In this document: piece by piece, positions 17,028 to 25,824 of the stretch
Layout of the letters: every line of letters begins with the position of its first letter
Numbering within the stretch: the first letter of the stretch is position 1
Assembly (NCBI RefSeq): GCF_900109035.1
Contig: NZ_FNYD01000004.1
Span: 124,001-188,000 of the forward strand
Length of the DNA stretch: 64,000 bases
DNA from: Cribrihabitans marinus
GTDB taxonomy: Bacteria; Pseudomonadota; Alphaproteobacteria; Rhodobacterales; Rhodobacteraceae
Reading direction: 5' to 3'
Notes under the pieces: generated by a model
What the model was told of the DNA's origin: nothing
Database searches by the model: none
Seen by the model: the letters and a program-made list of their open reading frames with translations, nothing else
Made by a program: the position numbers and the translations under genes

Positions 17028-19478
17028 ATGCCCGACCTGCCTGAAAATGCCCGTGTCGTGATCATCGGCGGCGGCGTCATCGGATGTTCCGTCGCCTATC
17101 ACCTGAGCAAGCTCGGCTGGACCGATATCGTCCTGCTGGAGCGCAAGCAGCTGACCAGCGGGACCACCTGGCATGCCGCCGGCCTGATCGGTCAGCTGCG
17201 CGCCAGTTCCAACATGACCAAGCTGGCGCGCTATTCCGCCGAGCTCTACCGCGGCCTCGAGGCCGAAACCGGTGTGGCCACGGGCCTGCGGCAGGTCGGG
17301 TCGATCTCGGCGGCGCTGACCGGCGAGCGGCTGGAGGAACTGTATCGCAGCGCCGCGATGGCGCGGGCCTTCGGGGTACCCGCCGAAGAGCTGTCGCCCA
17401 CCGAAATCAAGGAGAAATACCCCCATATCAACCTCGATGGCGTGACCGGCGGCGTCTGGCTGCCCACCGACGGACAGGCCGACCCCGCCAATATCGCGCT
17501 GGCGCTGGCCAAGGGCGCCCGGCAACGCGGCGCGGCGATCCACGAACGCATCAAGGTCACCGGCGCCACCCGCGAGGGCCGGCGCGTCACCGGCGTCGAC
17601 TGGATCGCCGATGACGGCACCGGCCGGGGCCATATCACCTGCGACATGGTGGTGAACTGCGCCGGCATGTGGGGCCGCGAGGTGGGCCGGATGACCGGCA
17701 CCAATGTGCCGCTGCAGGCCTGCGAGCATTTCTATATCGTCACCGAGGCCATCGCCGGCCTCAGCCAGATGCCGGTGCTGCGGGTGCCTGACGAGTGCGC
17801 CTATTTCAAGGAAGATGCCGGCAAGTTCCTTCTGGGCGCGTTCGAGCCAAAGGCGAAACCCTGGGGCCTGGAGGGCATCCCCGACAGTTTCGAATTCGAC
17901 CAGCTTCCGCAGGATTTCGACCATTTCGAACCGATCCTCGAGGCCGCCTGCAACCGGATGCCGATGCTGGCCGAGGCGGGCATCCACACGTTCTTCAACG
18001 GCCCCGAGAGCTTTACCCCAGACGACGCCTATCACCTGGGTCTGGCGCCCGAGATGGACAATGTCTGGGTCGCCGCCGGGTTCAACTCCATCGGCATCCA
18101 GTCGGCGGGCGGCGCCGGGATGGCACTGGCGCAATGGATGGAGGATGGCGAGACGCCCTTTGACCTCGGCGATGTGGACATCGCGCGGATGCAGCCGTTC
18201 CAGGGCAACCGCCGCTACCTGGCCGAGCGCGCGAGCGAAACGCTGGGCCTGCTTTACGCCGACCACTTCCCCTATCGGCAGAAGGCCACAGCGCGCGGCA
18301 TCCGGCGCACACCGTTCCACGAGCACCTCAAGGCGCGCGGCGCGGTGTTCGGGGAACTGGCGGGCTGGGAGCGCGCAAACTGGTTCGCGCGGCCCGGGCA
18401 GGAAGCGGAATATCGCTACAGCTGGAAGCGGCAGAACTTCTTCGACAACGTGGCCGCGGAACATGCCGCGATCCGCACCGGGCTGGGCATGTATGACATG
18501 TCCTCCTTTGGCAAGATCCGCGTCGAGGGGCCGGATGCGACCGCATTCCTGAACCATGTCGGCGGCGGGCAGTTCGACGTTCCGGTGGGCAAGATCGTCT
18601 ACACCCAGTTCCTGAATGCGCGTGGCGGGATCCAGGCGGATGTGACCGTCACGCGCCTTTCGGAAACCGCGTATCTCGTGGTGACGCCGGCGGCGGCGCG
18701 GTTGGCGGACGAGACCTGGATGCGGCGGCATCAGGGAGAACTCCGCGTCACCATCACCGACGCGACCGCGGGTGAAGGCGTTCTGGCGGTGATGGGCCCC
18801 AAGGCCCGCGATCTGATGGCGCGCGTCTCGCCGAATGATTTTTCGAACGAGGTCAATCCCTTTGGCACGGCGCAAGAAATCGAGCTGGGACTGGGCCTCG
18901 CCCGAGTGCACCGCGTAACCTATGTGGGCGAGTTGGGATGGGAGATCTATGTCTCTTCCGACATGGCCGCCCATGCCTTCGAGACGCTCTGGCAGGCCGG
19001 GCAGGATCTGGGGCTGAAGCCGTGTGGGATGCACATGATGGACACATGCCGGATCGAAAAGGGGTTCCGCCATTTCGGCCATGACATCACGCCCGAGGAT
19101 CACGTGCTCGAGGCAGGGCTGGGCTTTGCCGTCAAGACCGACAAGCCGCAGTTCATCGGCCGCGACGCGGTGCTGCGCAAGAAGGACGAAGGGCTGCGGA
19201 GCCGCCTGCTGCAGTTCCGCCTGACCGACCCCGAACCGCTGCTCTATCACAACGAGCCGATCATCCGGAACGGTGACATCGTGGGCCATCTCAGTTCGGG
19301 TGCCTATGGGCATCATCTGGGCGGCGCGATGGGCATGGGCTATGTGCCCTGCCGCGGAGAAAGCGCGGCCGAGCTGCTGGCCTCGACCTATGAGATCGAC
19401 GTGATGGGCACGCGGGTGCGCGCCGAGGCGTCGCTCCGGCCGATGTATGACCCCAGGGCGGAACGGGTGAAGGCCTGA
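17028..19478 (+). CDS. FAD/GcvT-fused dimethylglycine/sarcosine dehydrogenase-like enzyme (paralogue 2)
   Basis: Also exactly 816 residues and the same architecture as the enzyme at 13580: FAD loop VVIIGGGVIG at 10-19, GTTWHAAG with His49, then an FAO-type segment and a C-terminal GcvT domain. The substrate half differs strongly (for example GLRQVGS and the VLRVPDECAYF stretch), so the two probably handle successive substrates such as dimethylglycine and sarcosine. ATG 17028 follows AAAGGAG at 17015-17021. It is separated from the methyltransferase gene by the 107-base hairpin region. Its stop is inside a hairpin shared with the convergent VOC gene. Confidence 0.85.
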   Translation: MPDLPENARVVIIGGGVIGCSVAYHLSKLGWTDIVLLERKQLTSGTTWHAAGLIGQLRASSNMTKLARYSAELYRGLEAETGVATGLRQVGSISAALTGERLEELYRSAAMARAFGVPAEELSPTEIKEKYPHINLDGVTGGVWLPTDGQADPANIALALAKGARQRGAAIHERIKVTGATREGRRVTGVDWIADDGTGRGHITCDMVVNCAGMWGREVGRMTGTNVPLQACEHFYIVTEAIAGLSQMPVLRVPDECAYFKEDAGKFLLGAFEPKAKPWGLEGIPDSFEFDQLPQDFDHFEPILEAACNRMPMLAEAGIHTFFNGPESFTPDDAYHLGLAPEMDNVWVAAGFNSIGIQSAGGAGMALAQWMEDGETPFDLGDVDIARMQPFQGNRRYLAERASETLGLLYADHFPYRQKATARGIRRTPFHEHLKARGAVFGELAGWERANWFARPGQEAEYRYSWKRQNFFDNVAAEHAAIRTGLGMYDMSSFGKIRVEGPDATAFLNHVGGGQFDVPVGKIVYTQFLNARGGIQADVTVTRLSETAYLVVTPAAARLADETWMRRHQGELRVTITDATAGEGVLAVMGPKARDLMARVSPNDFSNEVNPFGTAQEIELGLGLARVHRVTYVGELGWEIYVSSDMAAHAFETLWQAGQDLGLKPCGMHMMDTCRIEKGFRHFGHDITPEDHVLEAGLGFAVKTDKPQFIGRDAVLRKKDEGLRSRLLQFRLTDPEPLLYHNEPIIRNGDIVGHLSSGAYGHHLGGAMGMGYVPCRGESAAELLASTYEIDVMGTRVRAEASLRPMYDPRAERVKA

Positions 19479-19494
19479 CCCGGCCTACCGGGTC
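19477..19494. terminator. Hairpin bridging two convergent stop codons
   Basis: GACCCGG (19477-19483) and CCGGGTC (19488-19494) form a seven-pair stem over a four-base loop, covering the end of the dehydrogenase stop and the stop of the opposing VOC gene. The design is the same as at 6289-6307. No U-run. Confidence 0.45.
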
Positions 19495-20222
19495 GGGATC
19501 AGCGCGGTTCCGGCGGCGTCCTTCTGCGGCGCGCGCAGCCCGTCGATTTCGATGCCGCGGAGGTCCGGCACCGCGGCGAATTCCGCGCCCGGGACGTGCT
19601 GAAATTCCAGGGTTGTGTAGGGCCGCTGCCACAGCCATCCGCGGTTGGCCACCGACCACAGATCGGGATCGGGCGGCGTTTCGTCGGTGAAGGCAAGAAA
19701 ATGCAGGTCGAAGCCGTGGCTTGGAACCTCCTGCACTGACAGAAGGCGCATCCCGAGCGCGATCCAGATTTCGGTTTCGGCCGAAATATCTCCGCTGCGC
19801 AGGGTGATCTGGCCGATCCGCGCCGCCGAAAACGGGCCGCCGGACTGTTGCGGCGCGGGCGGGCTGTCCTGAAAGGTCCATTGCAGCAGCTCGACCGGGA
19901 AGCCGGCCGGGTCGCTCAGGTGACACAGATAGCCGATGTCCCGGAACTGGTGCGGCACGCTGACCTCAAGGCCATCCCGGCGGAGTTGGTCGACGGCGCG
20001 GTCGAGATCGGGCACGGTGATCCCGATCTTCCAGTAGCGCTGGCCGCGATCGGCGGAGAACCCGCCGCCGCCGGGCATCAGGATCAGGTCGGAATCCCGA
20101 CCCGCATAACCGACGCGCCACTGCGCGCCCTCCGGCCGGGCCGTCATGCCGAAATGCTGGGCATAGAACCGCGCGACCGCCGCCGGGTCCGCAACCCGCA
20201 GGCGCAGGGCGGCGAGCCTCAT
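19485..20222 (-). CDS. VOC-superfamily protein (glyoxalase/dioxygenase-like)
   Basis: A 245-residue protein of two vicinal-oxygen-chelate modules. The first (1-130) is clear: ALRLRVADPAAVARFYAQHF, later CHLSDPAGFPVELLQW with the usual metal-ligand Glu near its end. The second half (about 135-235) is less typical, but ITLRSGDI and TLEFQHVPG fit the fold. Reaction unknown. Its ATG overlaps the stop of the crotonase-like gene (ATGA), making it the last gene of a three-gene operon with the SDR. Confidence 0.78.
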   Translation of the reverse strand: MRLAALRLRVADPAAVARFYAQHFGMTARPEGAQWRVGYAGRDSDLILMPGGGGFSADRGQRYWKIGITVPDLDRAVDQLRRDGLEVSVPHQFRDIGYLCHLSDPAGFPVELLQWTFQDSPPAPQQSGGPFSAARIGQITLRSGDISAETEIWIALGMRLLSVQEVPSHGFDLHFLAFTDETPPDPDLWSVANRGWLWQRPYTTLEFQHVPGAEFAAVPDLRGIEIDGLRAPQKDAAGTALIPTR

Positions 20223-20827
20223 GGACAGAGATCCGCGATCCCTGCGGCGATCCCGGCATCGGCATCCAGGCTGTCGGCCACCAGCGACCGGGCGGTATCC
20301 ATAAGCTCCTCGGGCGCGACGATCCGGTCGAACAGGCCGAAGGCATAGGCCTCCTCGGCGTTGATCTTCTGGCCCGCCATCAGGATCAGCCGCGTGCGGG
20401 CCGGGCCGATCAGCGCAGCCATGCGCGCGGGGTCCGAGGGTTGCGGCAGGAATCCCAGCTTCATCACCGGGTAGAACACCTTGGCCTGCGGCACCGCGAT
20501 GCGCAAGTCACAGGCCAGCGCCATGCCGTTGGCACCCCCCGCCAGCGTGCCGTTCAGCGCCGCCACGGTCAGGCAGGGCAGCGCCGCGATCGCCCCCGAC
20601 AGCCGTTCCCACAGAGGCGAGGTCGCAAGGCCCGCCCGCGCCTCGTCGAGATCGGCGCCCGCGCTGAACACCCGGCCGCGCCCAGTCAGGATCAGCGCCC
20701 GCGCTTCGGTGGCCGCCTCGGCGACCTCGCACAGCTCGGTCAGCATGGCGGAGGTGAGCGAGTTGGCCTTGTCCGGACGGTTCAGCGTCACCATCCAGAG
20801 CCCGCCATCCCGCTCCAGCTCGATCAT
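20219..20827 (-). CDS. Crotonase-fold protein lacking both hydratase glutamates
   Basis: A 202-residue crotonase-superfamily protein: TLNRPDKANSL near the start, oxyanion-loop FSAGADL at 54-60 and ACDLRIA at 105-111. At the two positions where enoyl-CoA hydratases carry catalytic glutamate, this protein has Gly101 (GGANGM instead of GGGxEL) and Val121 (YPVMKLG instead of LPExKLG). It is also short compared with about 255 residues. Hydration is therefore unlikely; isomerase, hydrolase or lyase chemistry is possible. It sits between the SDR and VOC genes with ATGA overlaps on both sides. Confidence 0.82.
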   Translation of the reverse strand: MIELERDGGLWMVTLNRPDKANSLTSAMLTELCEVAEAATEARALILTGRGRVFSAGADLDEARAGLATSPLWERLSGAIAALPCLTVAALNGTLAGGANGMALACDLRIAVPQAKVFYPVMKLGFLPQPSDPARMAALIGPARTRLILMAGQKINAEEAYAFGLFDRIVAPEELMDTARSLVADSLDADAGIAAGIADLCP

Positions 20828-21573
20828 GCCAGGCCGATCCGCGCGCGGATCGCGTCATCGCGCAATGAAATCTCGTTCCCGAGGAACTCGTCCGCATCCG
20901 GTCCGCACATCCACAGCAATGCCCTGGCCGGCCAGTCCGCGGGGATATGCGCCGACCAGTCCAGCTGGCTGACCGGGTTGATGCCGCTGGACTTTATCTC
21001 GCGCTGCATCTGCGTCGCCACGGTGCCCGGCGACAGGCCCATCGCGCGGATGCCGTGGATCTGCTCTTCCAGATGCAGGCAGGAGGTCAGCATTGCCGCG
21101 CCGGCCTTGGAGGCGCAATAGTGGCTCCAGGCCTCGACCGGGCCATGCGCGGCGCCCGAACTGACGGTCAGGATGCTGCCGCCACCAGCCTCCCGCATGA
21201 CCGGAAGGACCGCGCGCATCCCGTGGAAGACGCCTTTGAGGTTGATGTCCACGACCCGGCCCCAATCGGCGGGGTCGACCCTTGCCAGATGCGCGATCGG
21301 CTCGATCACACCGGCGTTGTTGATAAGCACGTCCAGGCTGCTGAACCGGTCCCGGCAGGCGTTGACCGCGGCCTGAACCTGGCCGAAATCGCTGACGTCG
21401 CAGGGGATCGCCATGGCCTGGTCGCCGATCTCCTGCGCCAGGGCGGTGATCTCGCCCGGTCCGCGGGCCACCAGCGCGACATTGGCTCCGGCGGCGGCAA
21501 ACACCCGGCCCGCCTCGGCCCCGATCCCGCGGCTTGCGCCGGTGATCAGAACGGTCTTTCCCTGCATGTTCAT
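20824..21573 (-). CDS. Short-chain dehydrogenase/reductase
   Basis: A 249-residue classical SDR: cofactor loop TGASRGIG at 11-18, NNAG at 85-88, and the catalytic Ser139, Tyr152 and Lys156 (YCASK). ATG 21573 has GGAGG eight bases upstream. The open frame continues far upstream opposite the DUF2125 gene, but that extension has no family similarity. First gene of the SDR-crotonase-VOC operon, which looks like a small catabolic or detoxification set; substrate unknown. Confidence 0.9.
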   Translation of the reverse strand: MNMQGKTVLITGASRGIGAEAGRVFAAAGANVALVARGPGEITALAQEIGDQAMAIPCDVSDFGQVQAAVNACRDRFSSLDVLINNAGVIEPIAHLARVDPADWGRVVDINLKGVFHGMRAVLPVMREAGGGSILTVSSGAAHGPVEAWSHYCASKAGAAMLTSCLHLEEQIHGIRAMGLSPGTVATQMQREIKSSGINPVSQLDWSAHIPADWPARALLWMCGPDADEFLGNEISLRDDAIRARIGLA

Positions 21574-21705
21574 CGCCGCGTCCTCCGCATTTTCGCCTTG
21601 TTTTCTGGTTACGCGCAAAGCCGGGACAGGTCCAGACCTTGCCCCTTGACGCCCGCTGCGCGAGGGCAGACGATACGCGCGCCATTGATCGAGAAGGGTT
21701 CTCAA

Positions 21706-23232
21706 ATGAAACATTTCTATCGCCGCACCTGCAGCGCCGCCATGGCCTGCGCCTTCGCCTCCACCGGCGCCTGGGCCGAACTGACCGCGCAGGACGTGTG
21801 GGCCGACTGGGAGGCCTATATGGGCGGCATGGGCTATGACCTGACCGGCTCGGAAACAACCTCGGGGAATGTCACCACGATCACCGACATGTCGATGTCG
21901 ATGGACCTGCCCGAGGGCGAAGGCGCGATCATGCTGGCGATCCCCGAGATGACCCTGACCGAGAATGGCGACGGCACGGTTTCCATCGGCTTCCCCGAAG
22001 AGTTTCCGATGACGTTCGAGGTCACGCCCACCGACGATGCGCCGGTGCGCGGCGAGTTCGTCTATACCCAGCAGCAGATGGATATGGTGGTGTCGGGATC
22101 CCCCGACGACATGACCTATGACTATTCGGCGCAGACCATCGGGTTCGACCTGGTCTCGCTCGAGGCCGAGGGCGAGGAGATGCCCGAGGGCACGTTGACC
22201 CTCGGGTTCGACCTGGCCGGTGTGACCGGCACCTCGAACATGAAGATCGGCGATGCCCGCGACATCACCCAGAGCATGGCGGCCGACACCCTGACCTATG
22301 ACGTCGCCTTCGACGACCCCGAGTCGGACGAAGGTATCGTGATGAATGGCGAGATGACCGGGCTGGGCTTCACCGGCGACGGCACCATCCCCAAGGATTT
22401 CAATGCCGGCGACTATCAGAGCATGGTCGATGCCGGCTTTGCCTATAGCGGCGGCTTCACCTATGCGACCGGCCAGACCAAGGCCAGCGGCAACCCCGAC
22501 GAGCAGCCCTTCTCGTTCGAGAGCAACTCCGAAGGCGGCGATTTCCAGGTCGCGATGAATGGCGACCACATCGTCTATGACATCACGCAGAAGGCGCCGC
22601 AGATGACCATCGTGTCGTCCGAGATGCCCTTCCCGATCGAGATCGCGATGGCCGTGGCCGGCATGAAATTCGACATCCCGGTTCAGGCCAAGGATGAGGC
22701 ACAGCCCTTCGCCTTTGCGGTCAACCTGACCGATTTCACCATGTCGGACATCCTGTGGAGCATGTTCGACCCGGCCGGCGCATTGCCGCGCGATCCCGCC
22801 ACGGTCAAGCTGGACGCGACCGGCATGGCGAAAGTGCTGGTGAACTTCCTGGATCCCGAAGTGGCCAGCACGCTTGAGGCCACCGATGCCGCGCCGGGCG
22901 AGCTGCAATCGCTCAAGATCAACGAACTTCTGGTATCGATGGTCGGCGCGCGGCTGAGCGGAACCGGCGATTTCGAGTTCGACAACAGCGACCTTGAGAC
23001 CTACGACGGGATGCCCGCCCCCTCGGGCGAGGCGAACCTGCAACTGGTCGGCGCCAACGCCCTGATCGACAAGCTGATCGGCATGGGCCTGATGGCCGAG
23101 CAGGACGCGATGGGCGCGCGGATGATGATGGGCATGCTGGCGGTTCCCGGCGACGCGCCCGACACGCTGAACTCCAAGATCGAGGTCACCAAGGACGGCC
23201 AGATCCTGGCCAACGGCCAGCGCATCAAGTAG
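21706..23232 (+). CDS. DUF2125 exported protein
   Basis: A 508-residue secreted or periplasmic protein: Sec signal in 1-24 ending GAWA, then an acidic, methionine-rich beta-type sequence without cysteines after the signal. It resembles the DUF2125 family of alphaproteobacterial envelope proteins, whose role is unknown. AAGGG at 21694-21698 supports ATG 21706; the frame is open to 20947 but opposite the SDR gene. It diverges from the SDR operon across 132 bases and ends at a good intrinsic terminator. Confidence 0.75.
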   Translation: MKHFYRRTCSAAMACAFASTGAWAELTAQDVWADWEAYMGGMGYDLTGSETTSGNVTTITDMSMSMDLPEGEGAIMLAIPEMTLTENGDGTVSIGFPEEFPMTFEVTPTDDAPVRGEFVYTQQQMDMVVSGSPDDMTYDYSAQTIGFDLVSLEAEGEEMPEGTLTLGFDLAGVTGTSNMKIGDARDITQSMAADTLTYDVAFDDPESDEGIVMNGEMTGLGFTGDGTIPKDFNAGDYQSMVDAGFAYSGGFTYATGQTKASGNPDEQPFSFESNSEGGDFQVAMNGDHIVYDITQKAPQMTIVSSEMPFPIEIAMAVAGMKFDIPVQAKDEAQPFAFAVNLTDFTMSDILWSMFDPAGALPRDPATVKLDATGMAKVLVNFLDPEVASTLEATDAAPGELQSLKINELLVSMVGARLSGTGDFEFDNSDLETYDGMPAPSGEANLQLVGANALIDKLIGMGLMAEQDAMGARMMMGMLAVPGDAPDTLNSKIEVTKDGQILANGQRIK

Positions 23233-23256
23233 CGCCCCGCAGATCGGGTGTTCGAG

Positions 23257-23280
23257 GGGCCGCCGCGTGCGGCCCTTTTC
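23257..23280 (+). terminator. Intrinsic terminator after the DUF2125 gene
   Basis: GGGCCGC (23257-23263) pairs with GCGGCCC (23269-23275) over a five-base loop and is followed directly by TTTT. This is one of the two clearest rho-independent terminators in the window. Confidence 0.8.
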
Positions 23281-23358
23281 ATTCATTGCGGCCCAGGGAC
23301 TTGCGACACCGGCGGCGCGGGGCTACCTCGTGACCGCAACCCAAGGAAACCGAGCCCC

Positions 23359-24705
23359 ATGACACGCACCCCCGAAGAGATCTGCCACGCCCTGCTCGAC
23401 GCCGCCAAGCGCGCCGGTGCCGAGGCGGCCGACACGATCGTGATGCAGGGCAGTTCCGTCTCGATCGAAGTCCGCGGCGGCGCCCTGGAACACGCGGAAC
23501 GCGCCGAGGCGGCCGATCTGGGGCTGCGGGTGCTGATGGGGCGCAGCCAGGCCATCGTGTCCGCCTCGGACAGCCGGCCGGAAACCCTGGCGGCAATGGC
23601 CGAACGTGCGGTGGCAATGGCCCGCGAAGCGCCCGAGGATGCCTATGCCGGCTTGGCCCGACCGGACCAGCTGGCCCGGGACTGGGATCTCGACGCGCTG
23701 GACCTTCTGGACCCGGCGCCCGAACCCGAACCCGACGCGCTGATGGCGGACGCCCTGGCAGCAGAGGCTGCGGCACAATCCGTCCCAGGCGTCACGCAAG
23801 TCTCCGACGCCGCGGCAGGTTACGGGTTGAACCGGGTTCATCTAGCCGCCAGCAACGGGTTCTCGGGCGGTTATGCCCGCAGCAGCCGCTCGACCTCATG
23901 CGTAGCGATATCCGGAACCGGAACCGGGATGCAGCGCGACTATGACGCCGACAGCCGCATCCATCAGGGCGACCTGCGCGGAGCGGACGAGATCGGGCGC
24001 AGCGCCGGCGAACGGGCGGTCAGCCTGACGGGTGCGAGACAACCTCGCACCGGCACATTTCCGGTCCTGTTCGACGAACGCATTTCCTCTTCGCTGATCG
24101 GGCACCTGACCGCCGCCATCAACGGCACCTCCATCGCCCGGGGATCGTCCTGGTTGAAGGATGCGCTGGGCACGCAGGTGCTGCCCGAGAGCCTGTCGCT
24201 GATCGAGGATCCGCACCGCCTGCGCGTGTCCGGATCGCGCCCCTTCGATGCCGAGGGACTGCCGACCCGCCGCCGCGCGGTGGTCGAGGACGGCATCCTG
24301 ACCGGATGGACGCTGGACCTGGGCAGCGCGCGCAAGCTGTCGATGGACCCGACCGGCAACGCCGCGCGCGGCGTGTCGTCGGCCCCCTCGCCCAGCAACT
24401 GGAACCTCGCCCTGACGCAAGGTCAGAGCGACCGGGACGAACTGCTGCGCGACATGGGAACCGGGCTGCTGGTGACATCGCTGATCGGCTCGACCATCAA
24501 CCCCAATACCGGCGACTACTCGCGCGGGGCCTCGGGATTCTGGGTCGAGAATGGCGAGATCGCCTATCCGGTCAATGAATGCACCATCGCCGGCAACCTG
24601 CGCGACATGCTGCTGCGCATCCAGCCCGCCAACGACGCGCGGCCCTGGCTGTCGCGTGTGGTGCCCTCGCTGCTGATCGAAGGGATGACCCTTGCCGGCG
24701 CGTGA
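23359..24705 (+). CDS. pmbA: TldD/PmbA-family protein (TldE-like)
   Basis: A 448-residue PmbA/TldE-type protein. It lacks the HExxxH zinc motif of TldD, as PmbA proteins do; the C-terminal beta-rich half with GSTINPNTGDYSRGASGFW is a strong family signature. In E. coli the TldD-TldE heterodimer degrades unfolded peptides and trims microcin B17 and CcdA. No tldD lies in the window. ATG 23359 is the family start; the open frame begins at 23248. The cysQ-like gene starts 14 bases inside its end. Confidence 0.9.
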   Translation: MTRTPEEICHALLDAAKRAGAEAADTIVMQGSSVSIEVRGGALEHAERAEAADLGLRVLMGRSQAIVSASDSRPETLAAMAERAVAMAREAPEDAYAGLARPDQLARDWDLDALDLLDPAPEPEPDALMADALAAEAAAQSVPGVTQVSDAAAGYGLNRVHLAASNGFSGGYARSSRSTSCVAISGTGTGMQRDYDADSRIHQGDLRGADEIGRSAGERAVSLTGARQPRTGTFPVLFDERISSSLIGHLTAAINGTSIARGSSWLKDALGTQVLPESLSLIEDPHRLRVSGSRPFDAEGLPTRRRAVVEDGILTGWTLDLGSARKLSMDPTGNAARGVSSAPSPSNWNLALTQGQSDRDELLRDMGTGLLVTSLIGSTINPNTGDYSRGASGFWVENGEIAYPVNECTIAGNLRDMLLRIQPANDARPWLSRVVPSLLIEGMTLAGA

Positions 24706-25516
24706 CCTGCCCCTGCTGATCGAGGCAGCCCGGGCGGCGGGCGAGATCGCCACACGCTATTCCGGCAAGCTGGCGCGGCGCTGGGACAAGCCCGAGGGCG
24801 CGGGCCCCGTGACCGAGGCCGACATCGCGGTGAACGACATGCTGGCCGCAATGCTGCCCTCCGCCCGGCCCGGCTATGGCTGGCTGAGCGAGGAGACCGA
24901 GGATGACGGCGCACGGCTGAACCACGACCGGCTGTTCATCGTCGATCCGATCGACGGAACCCGCAGCTTTGCCGATGGCAAACGCACCTGGGCCCATTCG
25001 ATCGCCGTGGCCGAGCATGGAAGGATCACGGCCGCGGTGATCTACCTGCCGCTGCTCGACCGGCTGTTCGCGGCGGCCGAGGGACAGGGGGCCACGCTCA
25101 ACGCTGTTCCGATCGCGACCTCGCAGCCCGCCGGGCTGTCCACGGCCGAGATCCTTGCCACTCGCCCCAATCTGGAACCGACGCACTGGCGCGATGGCCA
25201 CGTGCCTGCCTTTGCCCGCGCCTACCGCCCGTCGCTGGCCTATCGCCTTGCCCTGGTGGCACAGGGCCGCTTCGACGGGATGCTGACGCTCCGCCCCAGC
25301 TGGGAATGGGACATCGCGGCCGGCGACCTGATCCTGCGCGAGGCCCGCGGGCGCTGCACCGACCGGCACGGCGCGGCCCTTCGGTTCAACAATTCCCACC
25401 CGACGGTCGAAGGCGTCATAGCCGCCGGGCCGCTGGTGCATCGGGCGCTGTCCGAGGCGCTGGAGCCCGACGATGCCGTGATCCCCGGCACGCCGCCCGA
25501 CCCTCCGGCGCCTTGA
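24692..25516 (+). CDS. Inositol monophosphatase family, CysQ-like 3'(2'),5'-bisphosphate nucleotidase
   Basis: A 274-residue Li-sensitive-type phosphatase: metal ligands in LSEETE (about 65-70), DPIDGTRSF at 85-93, and EWDIAAGDLI in the C-terminal third. CysQ enzymes recycle 3'-phosphoadenosine 5'-phosphate from sulfate assimilation; inositol or histidinol phosphatase activity cannot be excluded. The start is TTG 24692, with AAGGG at 24680-24684; there is no in-frame ATG nearby, and the overlap with pmbA suggests coupling. Confidence 0.85.
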   Translation: MPARDLPLLIEAARAAGEIATRYSGKLARRWDKPEGAGPVTEADIAVNDMLAAMLPSARPGYGWLSEETEDDGARLNHDRLFIVDPIDGTRSFADGKRTWAHSIAVAEHGRITAAVIYLPLLDRLFAAAEGQGATLNAVPIATSQPAGLSTAEILATRPNLEPTHWRDGHVPAFARAYRPSLAYRLALVAQGRFDGMLTLRPSWEWDIAAGDLILREARGRCTDRHGAALRFNNSHPTVEGVIAAGPLVHRALSEALEPDDAVIPGTPPDPPAP

Positions 25517-25577
25517 CCTGCCGGGCGAAACCCGTAGGTTTTCGCCACCCCCCTTGCCCCTGCGATAAGGACACCCA

Positions 25578-25820
25578 ATGCCCCAACGCCTGCATCTCGT
25601 CTTTGGCGGCGAACTGGTCGATCCGACCAAGAGCGTTTTCAAGGACGTGAACGACATCCACATCGTCGGCATGTATCCCGATTACGACTCGGCCTATGAC
25701 GCCTGGAAGGCCGAGGCCCAGCGCACCGTGGACAATGCCCACATGCGCTATTTCATCGCCCATATCCACCGGTTGCGCGACGAAGGAACCGAGGCTTCGG
25801 CAACCGAAGAGCTGGGCTGA
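25578..25820 (+). CDS. DUF4170 small protein
   Basis: An 80-residue soluble protein (LVFGGELVDPTKSVFKDVND, then an Asp/Tyr-rich middle and an amphipathic helix containing HMRYFIAHIHRL). It matches the DUF4170 family, regularly found just before the Kdo transferase and lpxK genes in Rhodobacterales. Function unknown; the linkage to lipid A/core genes is the only clue. It ends five bases before the start of the kdtA-like gene. Confidence 0.82.
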   Translation: MPQRLHLVFGGELVDPTKSVFKDVNDIHIVGMYPDYDSAYDAWKAEAQRTVDNAHMRYFIAHIHRLRDEGTEASATEELG

Positions 25821-25824
25821 CGTC

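Noticed and set aside
16791-19316. An 841-residue minus-strand frame opposite the second FAD/GcvT gene
   Set aside because: Antisense shadow of a real gene with clear FAD and GcvT motifs; composition is atypical and no motif is visible.
21574-23286. Long N-terminal extension of the SDR frame
   Set aside because: The extension lies opposite the DUF2125 gene and has no SDR similarity; a GGAGG box at the 21573 start marks the true beginning.
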